A program made the translations under genes and the position numbers. A stretch of DNA of 32,194 nt from Lachnospiraceae bacterium (lineage in GTDB: Bacteria; Bacillota; Clostridia; Lachnospirales; Lachnospiraceae). The notes beneath the pieces are model-generated. The model had not been told where the DNA came from. It ran no database searches and saw only the letters and a list, made by a program, of their open reading frames with translations. Positions within the stretch are counted from its first letter, which is position 1. Each line of letters opens with the position of its first letter. Below are positions 1 to 9,187 of this stretch, one piece after another. The stretch lies in the NCBI GenBank assembly GCA_021199475.1, contig JAJQHZ010000054.1, forward strand, positions 1,438 through 33,631, in the 5' to 3' direction.

Positions 1-497
1 GATTCTTCCGTTTTTCCTGGCAGTTCTGTCTGCTCCACCGCTCCGGACTGCCCCGATTCTTCCAGCTTCTCTGCCTCCGCCAATTCCGGTTGCTTCGTCT
101 CCCCGGGCAGTTCCATCACAAAGCGCCCGGGATTCATCGGCTCATCATCCCACACGGTGAAAAACTCTCGCCCGTCTCCGCTCGCAATGCGGATGCCATT
201 CATCTGCTCAAAATAGTAGTTCTCCTTGCCAATCGGCGTATCGGCCCGCCAGGCCCATTCCTCCGGCGCATTACAGTCAGGATTCATCGCCCCAAGCGGA
301 ATACCGAGAAGATACCCTCCCTCCCGCGCAAACCCGAAAACCTGAATCGGCGCTTCCAGCGGCTCCGCAATCGTCAGACGAAACAAAATCCGCCACATTC
401 CGTTGCGCAGCTCCACCTTGGCAAAGCCCGCATTCTTCTGTTTTTCACCATTGATATATTCGTAAAAATAAGCGATAAATCGTTTATATTCCGACAT
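1..497 (-). CDS. Conserved hypothetical protein, DUF6128-like (3' end outside window)
   Basis: Leftward reading frame open from an ATG at 497 to the left edge (about 165 residues visible, C-terminus missing). A strong GGGGAGG ribosome site lies 6 bases before the ATG. The N-terminus (MSEYKRFIAYFYEYINGEK, then NAGFAKVELRNG) matches my memory of a Lachnospiraceae hypothetical family (DUF6128): a short beta-rich domain of unknown function followed by a variable tail. Here the first roughly 130 residues look globular, including VFGFAREGGYLLGIPLG and FFTVWDDEPMNPGRF. From about residue 135 the chain becomes a Glu/Ser/Gln-rich linker. No signal peptide or membrane segment is visible, so it is probably cytoplasmic. 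The family name is from memory and the function is unknown. Confidence 0.65.
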   Translation of the reverse strand, partial: MSEYKRFIAYFYEYINGEKQKNAGFAKVELRNGMWRILFRLTIAEPLEAPIQVFGFAREGGYLLGIPLGAMNPDCNAPEEWAWRADTPIGKENYYFEQMNGIRIASGDGREFFTVWDDEPMNPGRFVMELPGETKQPELAEAEKLEESGQSGAVEQTELPGKTEE

Positions 498-889
498 AAA
501 AAACCTCCCCGCATATATTTTTATAACTCGCGGTCAGAGCGGCAGCCAGCCGAACCAGCATCGCCAGATGCCCTTTTCGGCATTCAAAGCACAATGTCCT
601 GAATTGTCAGCAGGGAACGTCCTCACCGTCAGCAAAACGACAGGTCCCACTCTCGCTGCTGCCGACACGCACACTTCCCATGACTGCACTGCCATTCATC
701 TTCCATCACAAAATATATGCGGGGATTTTTTATTTTATGTTTTAAGCGATTCAGGACAGCAAACTTTTTGCGGCCTGCTGTCCTGAATCACTGCTTCCAT
801 TTTTGTTTTCGGTTTTTGCTTTCAGCTTTTATTTTTAACTTTTGTTTTTAGCTTTTATATTTTACCCTTGTTTATGTTCCGTGTTTTTC
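498..889. other. Gene-free region with long inverted repeat, hairpin and T-rich tract
   Basis: No convincing gene. It holds a 15-bp perfect inverted repeat (507-521 and 710-724) flanked by A/T runs, a 14-bp hairpin at 748-789, and from about 795 to 885 a T-rich stretch with loosely repeated GCTTTTAT motifs. It separates the start of the DUF6128-like gene from the end of sbcC; both point left, so it should contain the sbcC terminator and the promoter of the next gene. I could not fix that promoter with confidence. Confidence 0.5.
748..789. terminator. 14-bp perfect hairpin downstream of sbcC
   Basis: GATTCAGGACAGCA (748-761) pairs perfectly with TGCTGTCCTGAATC (776-789) around a 14-base loop. 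It lies about 100 bp past the sbcC stop on the leftward strand. There is no clean U-run directly after the stem on either strand, so it is either a weak intrinsic terminator or an mRNA 3'-end stabiliser. Confidence 0.45.
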
Positions 890-3800
890 TCAGCTGATTT
901 GCCACTTCACATGACTGCCTGTTTCATCCTTTGTCACCAGAAGCTGGTCGTCTATTTCCTGTTTCAGCTCGGTCACATGAGAAATGATGCCAATCAGCCG
1001 ATCGCTGCCTGCCATTTCTTTCAGGACGCGGACGGCCTGGTTCCTGGAATGGTCGTCGAGGGAGCCAAAGCCCTCATCGATAAACATCATGTCCAGATGT
1101 ATCGCGGCTGTGCTCTGCTGGATCTGGTCAGCCATGCCAAGTGCCAGCGACAATGCCGCCATAAAGGACTCGCCGCCGGAAAGAGTACGGATCTCGCGCT
1201 CTTTTCCGGTCACAGTGGAGTAAACCATCAGATCCAGTCCCCGGTTCTTTCCTTTGCCGGCCATCTCGACACCGACCATGCGCAGCTCGAACTGGCCGCC
1301 GGACATTTCCAGAAAACGGCGGTTGGCCGCGTGAAGAATTCGTTCCATATAATAACGCTGTACAAACGTCTCCAGATCCATCCGGCTGTCTTTGACATTT
1401 CCGGACACGAGTCGGTAAAGGGTATCCAGGCGAATGTGTTCCTCCACAGCAGTGCGCCGCTCCCCCAGCTTCCGTTCCAGAGCCGTTCGCGTTTCCTCAT
1501 CCAACTGACGGATTCCGCTGACACGTGAGAAAGCTTCCTCTGCAGACGCTAACTGTTCCTCTGCGATTTTCAGCTCCGCGCTCAGCGCCTCCGGATTCGG
1601 TCTCGGGCGGTCTCCGATCGTTTCCAGCGCGGCTTCGATCCGGCTTTTCGCCGCGATCCGGCTCCGTGTATACCGATCGATCCGGCTCTGCAATTCCTTT
1701 TCTTCCTCCGGAGCGTGTTGTGCTGCAAATGCGCTCCACTCCTCTTCCGTCAGATCCCTTTGCCGCATGCAGGTCTCATAGTTTGTCTTCCTCTCCAGGC
1801 AAAGCTGCTGCTGCCCGGGAAGCTCATCCCTGTATTTCTTCAGCAAAGCTGTTGTATGGTCAACCTTTTCCTTCGCCGTTTTCGCCGCGTCTGCGGCTGT
1901 TCTGCTGATGGCCTCCTGCTTCTTCTTTGTCTGTTCCGCCGCCTTCAGTGTCCCTTCCGCCTCTTCTTTTGAGACAAAGCTGCCCGACTGTTCCGCAAGT
2001 GCCTTCTGTTTTTGCCTGCTTCCTTCCAGACGCGCCAGGGCAGCCGTCTCCGCCGCATCCGCGGCATCCGCCTTCTCCCTTTGCTTCTGCTTTTTCTCAT
2101 CTATGCCGGACAGATTTTTCCGGATAGCATCCAGCTGCGCCAGCTTCTGTTCCAGATCCGTTTTCTCCTCCTCCTGCTGCTTCTGCCAGACCTGGAGCCA
2201 GTCAGCTGCCCCTTTCATCATTGCTTCCTCACCTGCTGTCCCGCTGCATTTTCCCTCTTTCTGTTCATGATTCCGGTCCATTGGCAGGCGGTTCAGGTTC
2301 CTCACACCAAAAAAGTCCGTATCACCACTCATCGCCATCGATTGTTTGTCCGCAGTGTCCGCAGATTCCAGCGTTTCTTTCCGGAAATCCGCCCCGGCTG
2401 CCTCCATCTCCCGGCACAGCTTCTCCAGTTCCCGCCGCGCGGACTCCTGTTTTTCCGCCAGGCTTCCGGCCGCAGTCTGGGAAGCTGCCGCCTTCTTTTG
2501 CTGCTCCGTGGCCAGCTTTTGCGCTTCCGCCTCCAGCCCGTTCAGCAGTTCCTGAGAGATTTCTCTCATCTCCGCCCCCGGCGCCGCGGCCGGATGCGGA
2601 TGCTCCACCGAACCGCAGACCGGACAGGGCATCCCTTCCTTCAAATCTCTGGCCAGAATCCCCGCCTGCTCATCCAGATATAGCTTCCGCAGTGTCTCAT
2701 ACTTGACTCTCGCTTTCTGATAAGCTGCGTCCGCCTCTGTATATTCCTGCCGCGCCCGGACGCACGTCCGTTCCTGCGCTTTCTCACTTTTTTGAAGAGT
2801 CCTGACTTCCTCCAGATGTCCCGCCAGACGCACCAACGCTTCTTTTTTCCCATTCCATACGGCCATCCGCTCCGGAACCCCGGAAAGCGCCTGCTCCCCT
2901 CTTCGCCAGTTGGTCTCCTGTGCTTCCAGGCGCTCCAGATGCTTCCGCTCCGCATCGGCTTCCTTCTGTGCGGCCTTCAGGGCATCCTCATTTTCCTTTA
3001 TTTCCTTTTTGGCATCCTCCTCTTTCCGGAAAAGATCCAGCGCCTGCTTTACCCGTTCCCGAATGCGGGCAAATTCCATCTGCTGCTCTTCCGAACGTTT
3101 CTGCTGTGCTTCCTGATTTTTTTCCGCCTCCAGCAGACATTCCCTCTGACCGGGAAGCGCCGCTTCCAGTTCAGACAGCGCCCGTTCGGATGCATCAGCC
3201 GCTTTTTTTGCGTCAATATAAAGCCGGTATTCGTTTCGAATCTCAGAAACAGCGCGCAGAAGCTCCATTTGTTTTCGAAGTTCATCGATATCTGCTTTTT
3301 GCGCCTCATATCCGGCAAATTCTTTTTGCGCCGCTTCCAGCTGCTCATAGATTTGAGCCAGATTCCGGGCACTTGTGTAAGCATTGCGCTTCGCAATCTC
3401 CTGCGCCCTGGCCTGCTTTCGCCTATCATCCGCTTTTCCTTGCTCCGCCTTCAAATATGCGCAGAGCTCGTCCAGCGCTTCCAGAAACCCATCCAATGCG
3501 GTCATCTCGCCGCCCGTCATCTGCTTTTTCAGCCGGTTTACCTCCGCCGCTTTCTCATAACCATCCGGAACACTCACATGGGAAGCCTCTGCCCGACAGG
3601 TGGTCCGGATCTCATCCATCTCCTTTTCCTTTTCCCTTCTTCGGTTCGCCAGCTCCTCCTCGATTTTTTGATACAGATCGGTGTGAAACAGCTTTCGGAA
3701 AATCACCTTTTTGTCGTCCGATTTTGCCCGGAGCAGCTCCATAAATTCGCCCTGCGCGATCATGGCCACCTGCATAAACTGCCCCTTGGTCAGCCCGACA

Positions 3801-4270
3801 ATCTCCTCCAGCTTTTTATCGATCTCCTTCGAAGGATAATCCGCGCCGTCCGGCATCGTCAGCGAGACGCTGCCCGTGACCTCTCTGGTCGCAGAGCCCT
3901 TTCCCGCACCGCGCGTCAGCAAACGGAGATGCCGCGGCACCCGGCGAACCGTGTACATGGCGGTGCCATCCGTTCCGTAAGTCATCTGCTGATTTAGCAC
4001 AGAACCACTCTGCTCCGAAAAAATCAGCTCCACAAACGGCTCTCGGTCATACGCCGTGAACTGGCTCTGCAGCACAACCCCATCCTTTTTATTCAAGGAG
4101 GAGCCCGTCTCCCCGTACAGGGCAAAAACAATGGCGTCAAAAATGGTCGTCTTTCCCGCTCCGGTGTCTCCTGTGATCAGGAACAGATTCTGATTCAGGC
4201 TGTCAAACCGGATGGTCGTCTCGTTTCCATAGGAGCCGAACGAACGCATGGTCAAAGCAATTGGTCTCAT
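890..4270 (-). CDS. sbcC: SbcC, ATPase subunit of the SbcCD DNA exonuclease
   Basis: SMC/Rad50-type ATPase that works with SbcD to cut DNA hairpins and process double-strand ends. The 1126-residue chain has the expected order: Walker A GDTGAGKTT near residues 34-42; a long Glu/Lys/Gln-rich coiled coil; a zinc hook CPVC at 549-552; a second coiled coil; the ABC signature LSGGES near 1028; and Walker B with the D-loop (FIDEGFGSLD) near 1060-1070. The start codon overlaps the sbcD stop by 4 bases (ATGA), which indicates translational coupling. One oddity is a stretch at about 630-690 (Met, Asp, Gly and Asn-rich, including GDTDFFGVRNLNRLPMD) that breaks the coiled-coil pattern; similar inserts occur in neighbouring proteins. 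Confidence 0.95.
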   Translation of the reverse strand: MRPIALTMRSFGSYGNETTIRFDSLNQNLFLITGDTGAGKTTIFDAIVFALYGETGSSLNKKDGVVLQSQFTAYDREPFVELIFSEQSGSVLNQQMTYGTDGTAMYTVRRVPRHLRLLTRGAGKGSATREVTGSVSLTMPDGADYPSKEIDKKLEEIVGLTKGQFMQVAMIAQGEFMELLRAKSDDKKVIFRKLFHTDLYQKIEEELANRRREKEKEMDEIRTTCRAEASHVSVPDGYEKAAEVNRLKKQMTGGEMTALDGFLEALDELCAYLKAEQGKADDRRKQARAQEIAKRNAYTSARNLAQIYEQLEAAQKEFAGYEAQKADIDELRKQMELLRAVSEIRNEYRLYIDAKKAADASERALSELEAALPGQRECLLEAEKNQEAQQKRSEEQQMEFARIRERVKQALDLFRKEEDAKKEIKENEDALKAAQKEADAERKHLERLEAQETNWRRGEQALSGVPERMAVWNGKKEALVRLAGHLEEVRTLQKSEKAQERTCVRARQEYTEADAAYQKARVKYETLRKLYLDEQAGILARDLKEGMPCPVCGSVEHPHPAAAPGAEMREISQELLNGLEAEAQKLATEQQKKAAASQTAAGSLAEKQESARRELEKLCREMEAAGADFRKETLESADTADKQSMAMSGDTDFFGVRNLNRLPMDRNHEQKEGKCSGTAGEEAMMKGAADWLQVWQKQQEEEKTDLEQKLAQLDAIRKNLSGIDEKKQKQREKADAADAAETAALARLEGSRQKQKALAEQSGSFVSKEEAEGTLKAAEQTKKKQEAISRTAADAAKTAKEKVDHTTALLKKYRDELPGQQQLCLERKTNYETCMRQRDLTEEEWSAFAAQHAPEEEKELQSRIDRYTRSRIAAKSRIEAALETIGDRPRPNPEALSAELKIAEEQLASAEEAFSRVSGIRQLDEETRTALERKLGERRTAVEEHIRLDTLYRLVSGNVKDSRMDLETFVQRYYMERILHAANRRFLEMSGGQFELRMVGVEMAGKGKNRGLDLMVYSTVTGKEREIRTLSGGESFMAALSLALGMADQIQQSTAAIHLDMMFIDEGFGSLDDHSRNQAVRVLKEMAGSDRLIGIISHVTELKQEIDDQLLVTKDETGSHVKWQIS

Positions 4271-5589
4271 CCCGTCACCTCCGTCTCCATCACCGTCCGG
4301 ATCACGTCGCGCAGAATCTCCTTCTCTGTTTCATCCGCGTCCTTCAGAAACGCGCAGCACAGCTCATACGGATCCAGCCCTTCCTCTGCCTCCATCTCAA
4401 CATCATAGCTGTAATCCGCCGTGCGAATGGTCTCCCTGCGGATTTCCAGCAGATTCGGGAACGCGAGCCGCAGCCGTTCCTGCATATCCATCACTTCCAG
4501 ATCCGTTTGATCTGTCAGTATCACCGTCACAAAATCCTGACAGGACTGCTTTAGCACCTCTTCCAGGGTGCCGCGGAGGATGCGCACCTCACGCAGCGGA
4601 ACGAGAGGGATCACCGATATGCGGATATCTGAGCCACTCATCCCACAATTCACGTTTTTCCGTTCATGTGCCAGGCCGCCCGATTCCTTCTGGCCCAGCT
4701 CGACCACAACAATGCCCTTCTCCTGTCCGGCCTCGCTGACAGAGCAGGCCAGCGGTGTCCCGCAGTAGCGGATGCGTTCGCTTCCCACCTTCATTGGCTT
4801 GTGAAGATGCCCCAGCGCCACATAATCAAAACAGGAAAGTATGTCCGCCGATACGGCATCAATATTGCCGACCGTCCGGACCTCCGAATCCATGCGTTCA
4901 ATACTCTCTGCAAGTTCGTCTTTCGAACCCCCTTCTGCCGTACTTTTCTTTCCTGACCCGGACATCCGCTCCTTTGCGGCGTCCTCACAATCCATTTCAC
5001 TCCCGCGCATCTCCTGCGCTCCGGAGCCGGGCAGGTAAAACTGGTGGCTGACCAGCACATTTCTCGCGTCCGTGTCAATCTCCTCCCGCGCAATCAGCCG
5101 CCGCAGGGATTCCTCGTAAGAAAAATTAGTTCCATTCTCATCAACCCCGACGACGCCTTTGACCATCGACGGTTTTACAAACGGAAGCAAATAAAAATGA
5201 ACCTGCCCGTACTCGTCGGTGCAGGTCACCTTTTCTATGTATTCGTTCTCCGTGCGCGGCGGCTGACCAACCATGTACAGGTTCTGCCGGGAAAGCACAC
5301 TCCGAAAGCAGTTGACACGCGAGGCACTGTCATGGTTCCCGCTGATCATCATAATGACCGCCTCCGGAACCGCCGCCCGCAGCTCTCCGATAAAACGGTC
5401 AAACACCTCCACCGCTTCCGCGGACGGCACCGCCTTATCATAAATATCACCCGCAATCACCACCGCGTCCGGCTTTTCTCTCCCCGCAATTTCCGTAATC
5501 TGCCGCAAAATATACTCCTGATCCTCCCGCAGATCCCGGTTCATCAGCTTCAAGCCAATGTGCAGGTCAGACAGATGAAAGAGTTTCAT
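4267..5589 (-). CDS. sbcD: SbcD, nuclease subunit of the SbcCD DNA exonuclease
   Basis: Calcineurin-like metallophosphoesterase, the Mn-dependent nuclease half of SbcCD (bacterial Mre11). Phosphoesterase motifs run in order: LSDLHIG (D8, H10), VVIAGDIYD (D48), ISGNHDSASR (N85, H86), SHQF (H182) and ALGHLHKP (H261, H263), followed by the capping strands around YCGTPLACSVSEAG. At 440 residues it is longer than the roughly 380 usual for the family; the excess is mostly a hydrophilic insert at about 188-233 (Gly/Ser/Glu/Lys-rich), placed between two metal-binding motifs. AAGGAAGG sits just before the ATG. It lies 36 bp after the ATPase/nuclease gene ending at 5626 and overlaps sbcC by 4 bp, so the three are probably co-transcribed. 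Confidence 0.95.
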   Translation of the reverse strand: MKLFHLSDLHIGLKLMNRDLREDQEYILRQITEIAGREKPDAVVIAGDIYDKAVPSAEAVEVFDRFIGELRAAVPEAVIMMISGNHDSASRVNCFRSVLSRQNLYMVGQPPRTENEYIEKVTCTDEYGQVHFYLLPFVKPSMVKGVVGVDENGTNFSYEESLRRLIAREEIDTDARNVLVSHQFYLPGSGAQEMRGSEMDCEDAAKERMSGSGKKSTAEGGSKDELAESIERMDSEVRTVGNIDAVSADILSCFDYVALGHLHKPMKVGSERIRYCGTPLACSVSEAGQEKGIVVVELGQKESGGLAHERKNVNCGMSGSDIRISVIPLVPLREVRILRGTLEEVLKQSCQDFVTVILTDQTDLEVMDMQERLRLAFPNLLEIRRETIRTADYSYDVEMEAEEGLDPYELCCAFLKDADETEKEILRDVIRTVMETEVTG

Positions 5590-5625
5590 ACCTTCCTTAT
5601 CCTCACATTCTTTTTTAATGGTAAA

Positions 5626-7305
5626 TCACGGTTCCTTTTCTTCTTCAATCAGCACTTCTTTTCCCCGAAAAGCAAACCCGTATTTTCGAACCTTGCGGAT
5701 TCCTCTCGCCTTCAGATCCGTCTCATATTTCATATCCCGGATCTGGTCAAGGGCCCGCCTTGTCGTATCATTCAGTGTCTTCTCCTTTTTAGGGTCAAAC
5801 ACCTTAAACTCAATCATAATACCATCCTGTGTTTTATCCAGCGGCTCAATGGAAACATCATATCGGCCAAAGCCGCTTTCCCTGTTGGATGTCAGGATAT
5901 GCGTATCGTTCAGATCAGCAATCAGCCCCAACGTGAATCCATGATAAAACTGCTCTGCTATTTCACTTTCCGAGGAAGCACTCCCCACATCAAAATAGCT
6001 GAACGTCCGAAGGGTCACTTTCTCCATATACCGCTGCATTCCCTCCAGATTTCCTTTCAGCAGCATCTCAATAAATCCCGTATAGTTGTCATAGGATCCG
6101 GCAAACCATTTTTCAACCAGATGGTAAAAAGCTTCCCGCACCTCATAATTGGTCAGCTGTATCTCATAATCTTTTTCCCGTTCCTGCACAATTTTCACAT
6201 AACCGGTAGTCAAAAACCAACTCCAGACCGTTTTGGAATCATTCGTTAACTCCGCATAAGTAATGGATTCATCAATCTGTGTCACAATAGATCCACCCTG
6301 CAGCAGCGTTTCAAACTCATCTTTAATGCGAAGAGAGCCCCTCTGCACCAGCTTTCCAACCAGCGCATTCCCGCTGGTATTCATCCAGTACGGCTTCAGT
6401 CTCCCATTCTTCAGGAAATTCAAAATCGACCATGGATTATAAATGCCGTTTTTCTTCCCAAACTGAAATCCATCATACCAGCACTTCACCGCTTCCTTGC
6501 TGGCAGAAAATCCATAGGTTTCCAGCGCATCAAAGACCTCGCGTTCCGTGAAGCCAAAGCTGTCTTCAAACTGTTCTGTCGTAGTAGTTACAACCGACAG
6601 GTTATTCAAATCCGAAAAGATGGATTCCTGCGTAATTCTGGTTATTCCCGTCATCAATCCCCGATCCAGCCATGGATTATCTTTGAACGCAGCATGGAAC
6701 ATACGGCGAATATACTTTATCGCCTCCTCCCAGTAGCCTGCGGTATAAGCTTCCAGCATAGGGGTATCATACTCATCGATCAGGATCATGACTTTTTTTC
6801 CAAAATGCTCATACATGCATTGGGAAAGAAACTGAACCGCATTCATACTGTCCTCATCCGAAGCTTTTGCGCAAAGAATGTCTGAAAATTTTCCTTTTTC
6901 ATATTCCGACAGCTGATCTGACTCCAGCAAATACGAGTGCCTCCGAAACAATTGGGAAAGCATCGTCCGCATGACATAGCACATACTCTCATAGGTGTCC
7001 TGTTTTATATTTGCCAGACTGAAATTGATAACCGGAATCGTTCCCTGAAGCTTTCTGAAATCCTCCTCTTTCCAGATAGAAAATCCCTCAAACAAATCAT
7101 TTCTGCCATGAAAACGTATGGAAAAAAAGGTCTCCACCATGTTCAGAGTCAGGGTTTTGCCAAACCGCCTTGGGCGGGTGATCAGCGTCACCTGATCCGA
7201 GCTGTAATACCAGTCTCTGATAAAATAAGTCTTGTCTACATAGAATACATTTCTGCCTATGATGTCTTCAAATTCCGTAATGCCCAGCGCAACTTTTTTC
7301 AGCAT
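5626..7305 (-). CDS. AAA-ATPase-like protein with C-terminal PD-(D/E)XK nuclease domain
   Basis: 559 residues with the architecture of the AAA-ATPase_like (PF09820) plus PDDEXK_9 (PF08011, formerly DUF1703) family, common and often multicopy in gut anaerobes. The N-terminus has the family start (FYVDKTYFIRDW), a divergent P-loop TRPRRFGKT (43-51) and Walker B VMILIDEYDTPM. The C-terminus has a nuclease-like core: GRYDVSIEP, then DGIMIEFKVF supplying E-x-K, then ALDQIRDMKY. The biological role of the family is unsettled; a nuclease or defence role is an inference. A GGGGGG ribosome site precedes the ATG. Its position 36 bp upstream of sbcD suggests co-transcription, though members of this family are often inserted at random sites. 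Confidence 0.88.
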   Translation of the reverse strand: MLKKVALGITEFEDIIGRNVFYVDKTYFIRDWYYSSDQVTLITRPRRFGKTLTLNMVETFFSIRFHGRNDLFEGFSIWKEEDFRKLQGTIPVINFSLANIKQDTYESMCYVMRTMLSQLFRRHSYLLESDQLSEYEKGKFSDILCAKASDEDSMNAVQFLSQCMYEHFGKKVMILIDEYDTPMLEAYTAGYWEEAIKYIRRMFHAAFKDNPWLDRGLMTGITRITQESIFSDLNNLSVVTTTTEQFEDSFGFTEREVFDALETYGFSASKEAVKCWYDGFQFGKKNGIYNPWSILNFLKNGRLKPYWMNTSGNALVGKLVQRGSLRIKDEFETLLQGGSIVTQIDESITYAELTNDSKTVWSWFLTTGYVKIVQEREKDYEIQLTNYEVREAFYHLVEKWFAGSYDNYTGFIEMLLKGNLEGMQRYMEKVTLRTFSYFDVGSASSESEIAEQFYHGFTLGLIADLNDTHILTSNRESGFGRYDVSIEPLDKTQDGIMIEFKVFDPKKEKTLNDTTRRALDQIRDMKYETDLKARGIRKVRKYGFAFRGKEVLIEEEKEP

Positions 7306-7350
7306 AACAAGCCCCCCAATCCTTTTATTTTCTCTGCAGATACTGCCAAT

Positions 7351-7379
7351 ATTTTAGCACATCCCGGCCATCAATAGAA
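7351..7379 (-). promoter_or_regulatory. Putative promoter for the ATPase-sbcDC unit
   Basis: Reading leftward: TTCTAT (7374-7379), a 17-base spacer, then TAAAAT (7351-7356) preceded by TGC, an extended -10. The -35 is poor, so this depends on the extended -10. It sits about 45 bp upstream of the ATG at 7305. Confidence 0.35.
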
Positions 7380-7418
7380 GCAGCTTCTGAGTTTTCCCAG
7401 ATCTGCGGAACCGGTAAA

Positions 7419-8228
7419 TCATCGGTTTCTCTCCAATTCCTCAATCACCCGCGGCAAGTCTCTTACCTCCGGACAAATGGCCGCCGCACCGGCCTGCTCC
7501 AGCTCTTCCCGTGAACCATACCCATAAAGCACGCCGACACAGGGAAGTCCATTCTCCTTCGCTCCCTCCACATCATGAAAACGGTCGCCCACCATAAGGA
7601 TTCTGCTCTCCGATTCACTGGCACGCAAACCACTTTCATCACATTCATCACTGCCGCCAGGCGCATTCCCCCGGTAATTGTTCACCATGATCATTTCCGG
7701 GCCTGGTTCTTCCCTGTCTGGCTTTTCATCCTTGTCTTCCATAGCCGCATCCGCATCCCGAATCTGTGACAGTGCATATGCGATCACGTCCCCTTTTCGG
7801 CTTCTGCTGCTGTCCATCGATGCGCCCGCAATGAATTCAAAATACGGATCCAGCTGAAAATAAGATACCGTCCGCTTAGAAATCTCTTCCGGTTTGGATG
7901 TAGCTACAACCAGTTTCCTTCCCTGTTCCCGCAGCGTCTGCAGTACCTCCGGAATTCCCTCATAAACTGAATTTTCCTTCCACCCACGAACCTGATGATA
8001 CTCGCGGTAGTCATCCACCATATGCTTCGCCTGCTCCGGGGTCATCCCATAATACTTCTGAAACGATTCATAGAGCGGCGGACCAATAAATGCCATCAGC
8101 TTCCCGCGGTCGGTCTCCTCAATTCCGTTCTTTTTCAGCGCATACAAAACCGCATTGATGATTCCCGGCGCAGACTCCGTCAAAGTGCCATCCAGATCAA
8201 ATAAAACATATTGATAATGCATTCCCAT
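7419..8228 (-). CDS. HAD-family phosphatase, phosphoglycolate-phosphatase-like, with internal insert
   Basis: Haloacid-dehalogenase-superfamily hydrolase, likely acting on a small phosphorylated metabolite. Motif I is LFDLDGTLTES (nucleophile D11, acid D13), followed by an alpha-helical cap; motif II is VVATSKP (about 107-113), motif III the Lys in SRKGD (about 145), and motif IV MVGDRFHDVEGAKENG (about 212-227). The closing VGVLYGYGSREEL is typical of the Gph/PpaX subgroup. Residues about 158-208 form an acidic, Gly/Ser-rich insert between motifs III and IV that family members usually lack (269 residues against about 215). Two ATGs six bases apart (8228 and 8222) could share the GGGGAG ribosome site; I give the longer form. 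The substrate is not predictable from sequence. Confidence 0.88.
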   Translation of the reverse strand: MGMHYQYVLFDLDGTLTESAPGIINAVLYALKKNGIEETDRGKLMAFIGPPLYESFQKYYGMTPEQAKHMVDDYREYHQVRGWKENSVYEGIPEVLQTLREQGRKLVVATSKPEEISKRTVSYFQLDPYFEFIAGASMDSSRSRKGDVIAYALSQIRDADAAMEDKDEKPDREEPGPEMIMVNNYRGNAPGGSDECDESGLRASESESRILMVGDRFHDVEGAKENGLPCVGVLYGYGSREELEQAGAAAICPEVRDLPRVIEELERNR

Positions 8229-8344
8229 TTTCTCCCCACATCGTTTTGTCTCTCACAGACACCTGCTTCCCCCTTAGCGTAATCACGCAGGTGATTTTTC
8301 AATCTTTATTCATTAAACAAAGTTTACGGCTGCATTTCTCTCAC

Positions 8345-8390
8345 ACAGGAACCATGGCCAGAAAAACCGGCCATTTATGTTAGTTCCTGT
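8345..8390. terminator. Two-part hairpin between larB and the HAD gene
   Basis: ACAGGAAC (8345-8352) pairs with GTTCCTGT (8383-8390), enclosing a second stem ATGGCC/GGCCAT (8354-8359, 8369-8374). It starts 8 bases after the larB stop on the leftward strand. No U-run follows, so it could be a weak terminator or an intercistronic processing or stability element. Confidence 0.4.
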
Positions 8391-8397
8391 TCAGTAT

Positions 8398-9177
8398 CTA
8401 CCCCCGGCACGACTGCCGATTGATCCGCGCCGCAAGCACGCCCGCGCTGAAACCGTTGTCAATATTGACGACGCTGACACCGCTCGCGCAGGAATTCAGC
8501 ATAGATAAAAGCGCCGCGGCTCCGCCAAAGTTCGCGCCATACCCCACGCTTGTCGGCACACCGATGACCGGACAGGCGACCAGACCTCCGATCACACTCA
8601 CCAGTGCGCCTTCCATACCGGCAACCGCGACAATCACATTTGCGTCCTCCAGAACCGGCAGACGATGAAGCAGACGGTGCAGCCCCGCCACACCGACATC
8701 ATATACCCGCTCCACATGACTGCCATAGAGCTCCGCCGTAATCGCAGCCTCCTCCGCGACCGGCAGGTCGCTTGTTCCGGCCGCTACTACAGCTATTTTC
8801 CCTGTTTTCTCTGTTTCCTGCGGATTCGCGATGCCAATGCGCGAAGTCGGGTCGTAAGTAAAAGGAATTGGATTATTCTCAGAACACAGTCCGGACCGCA
8901 CCGTCTCCGCCTTCTCCTGCGTCAGCCGTGTCACCATGATATTTTTCACGCCGCGCCCTGTCATCGCCCGGATAATCCCGACAATCTGCTCCGCTGTCTT
9001 TCCTTCACCGTAAATGACCTCCGGCATCCCTTGCCGTACACTTCGATGCAGATCGATATCTGCATAATTGCCCACCAGCATATCCGGCTGAATCCGGATA
9101 TCCTCCATCGCCTGCTCCGGCGTCCGGGCTCCTTCATACACCTGCTTCAGCAGCTGAAAAAGCTCCTGTTGTTCCAT
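8398..9177 (-). CDS. larB: LarB, pyridinium-3,5-biscarboxylic acid mononucleotide synthase
   Basis: LarB carries out the first step of nickel-pincer nucleotide cofactor synthesis, carboxylating and hydrolysing nicotinic acid adenine dinucleotide. The N-terminal part (VYGEGKTAEQI preceded by a DxDxHR-type segment) and the C-terminal PurE-like domain (VVAAGTSDLPVAEEA, VAGMEGALVSVIGGLV, PTSVGYGANFGG, LNSCASGVSVVNIDNGFSAG) match the family; the Cys in LNSCASG corresponds to the catalytic Cys. I place the start at 9177 (259 residues), 11 bp after the stop of the HEPN gene and just behind GGAAGG; a longer reading to 9252 would overlap that gene. larC and larE, normally needed for the same cofactor, are not in this window. 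Confidence 0.92.
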   Translation of the reverse strand: MEQQELFQLLKQVYEGARTPEQAMEDIRIQPDMLVGNYADIDLHRSVRQGMPEVIYGEGKTAEQIVGIIRAMTGRGVKNIMVTRLTQEKAETVRSGLCSENNPIPFTYDPTSRIGIANPQETEKTGKIAVVAAGTSDLPVAEEAAITAELYGSHVERVYDVGVAGLHRLLHRLPVLEDANVIVAVAGMEGALVSVIGGLVACPVIGVPTSVGYGANFGGAAALLSMLNSCASGVSVVNIDNGFSAGVLAARINRQSCRG

Positions 9178-9187
9178 CTTCCTTCCG

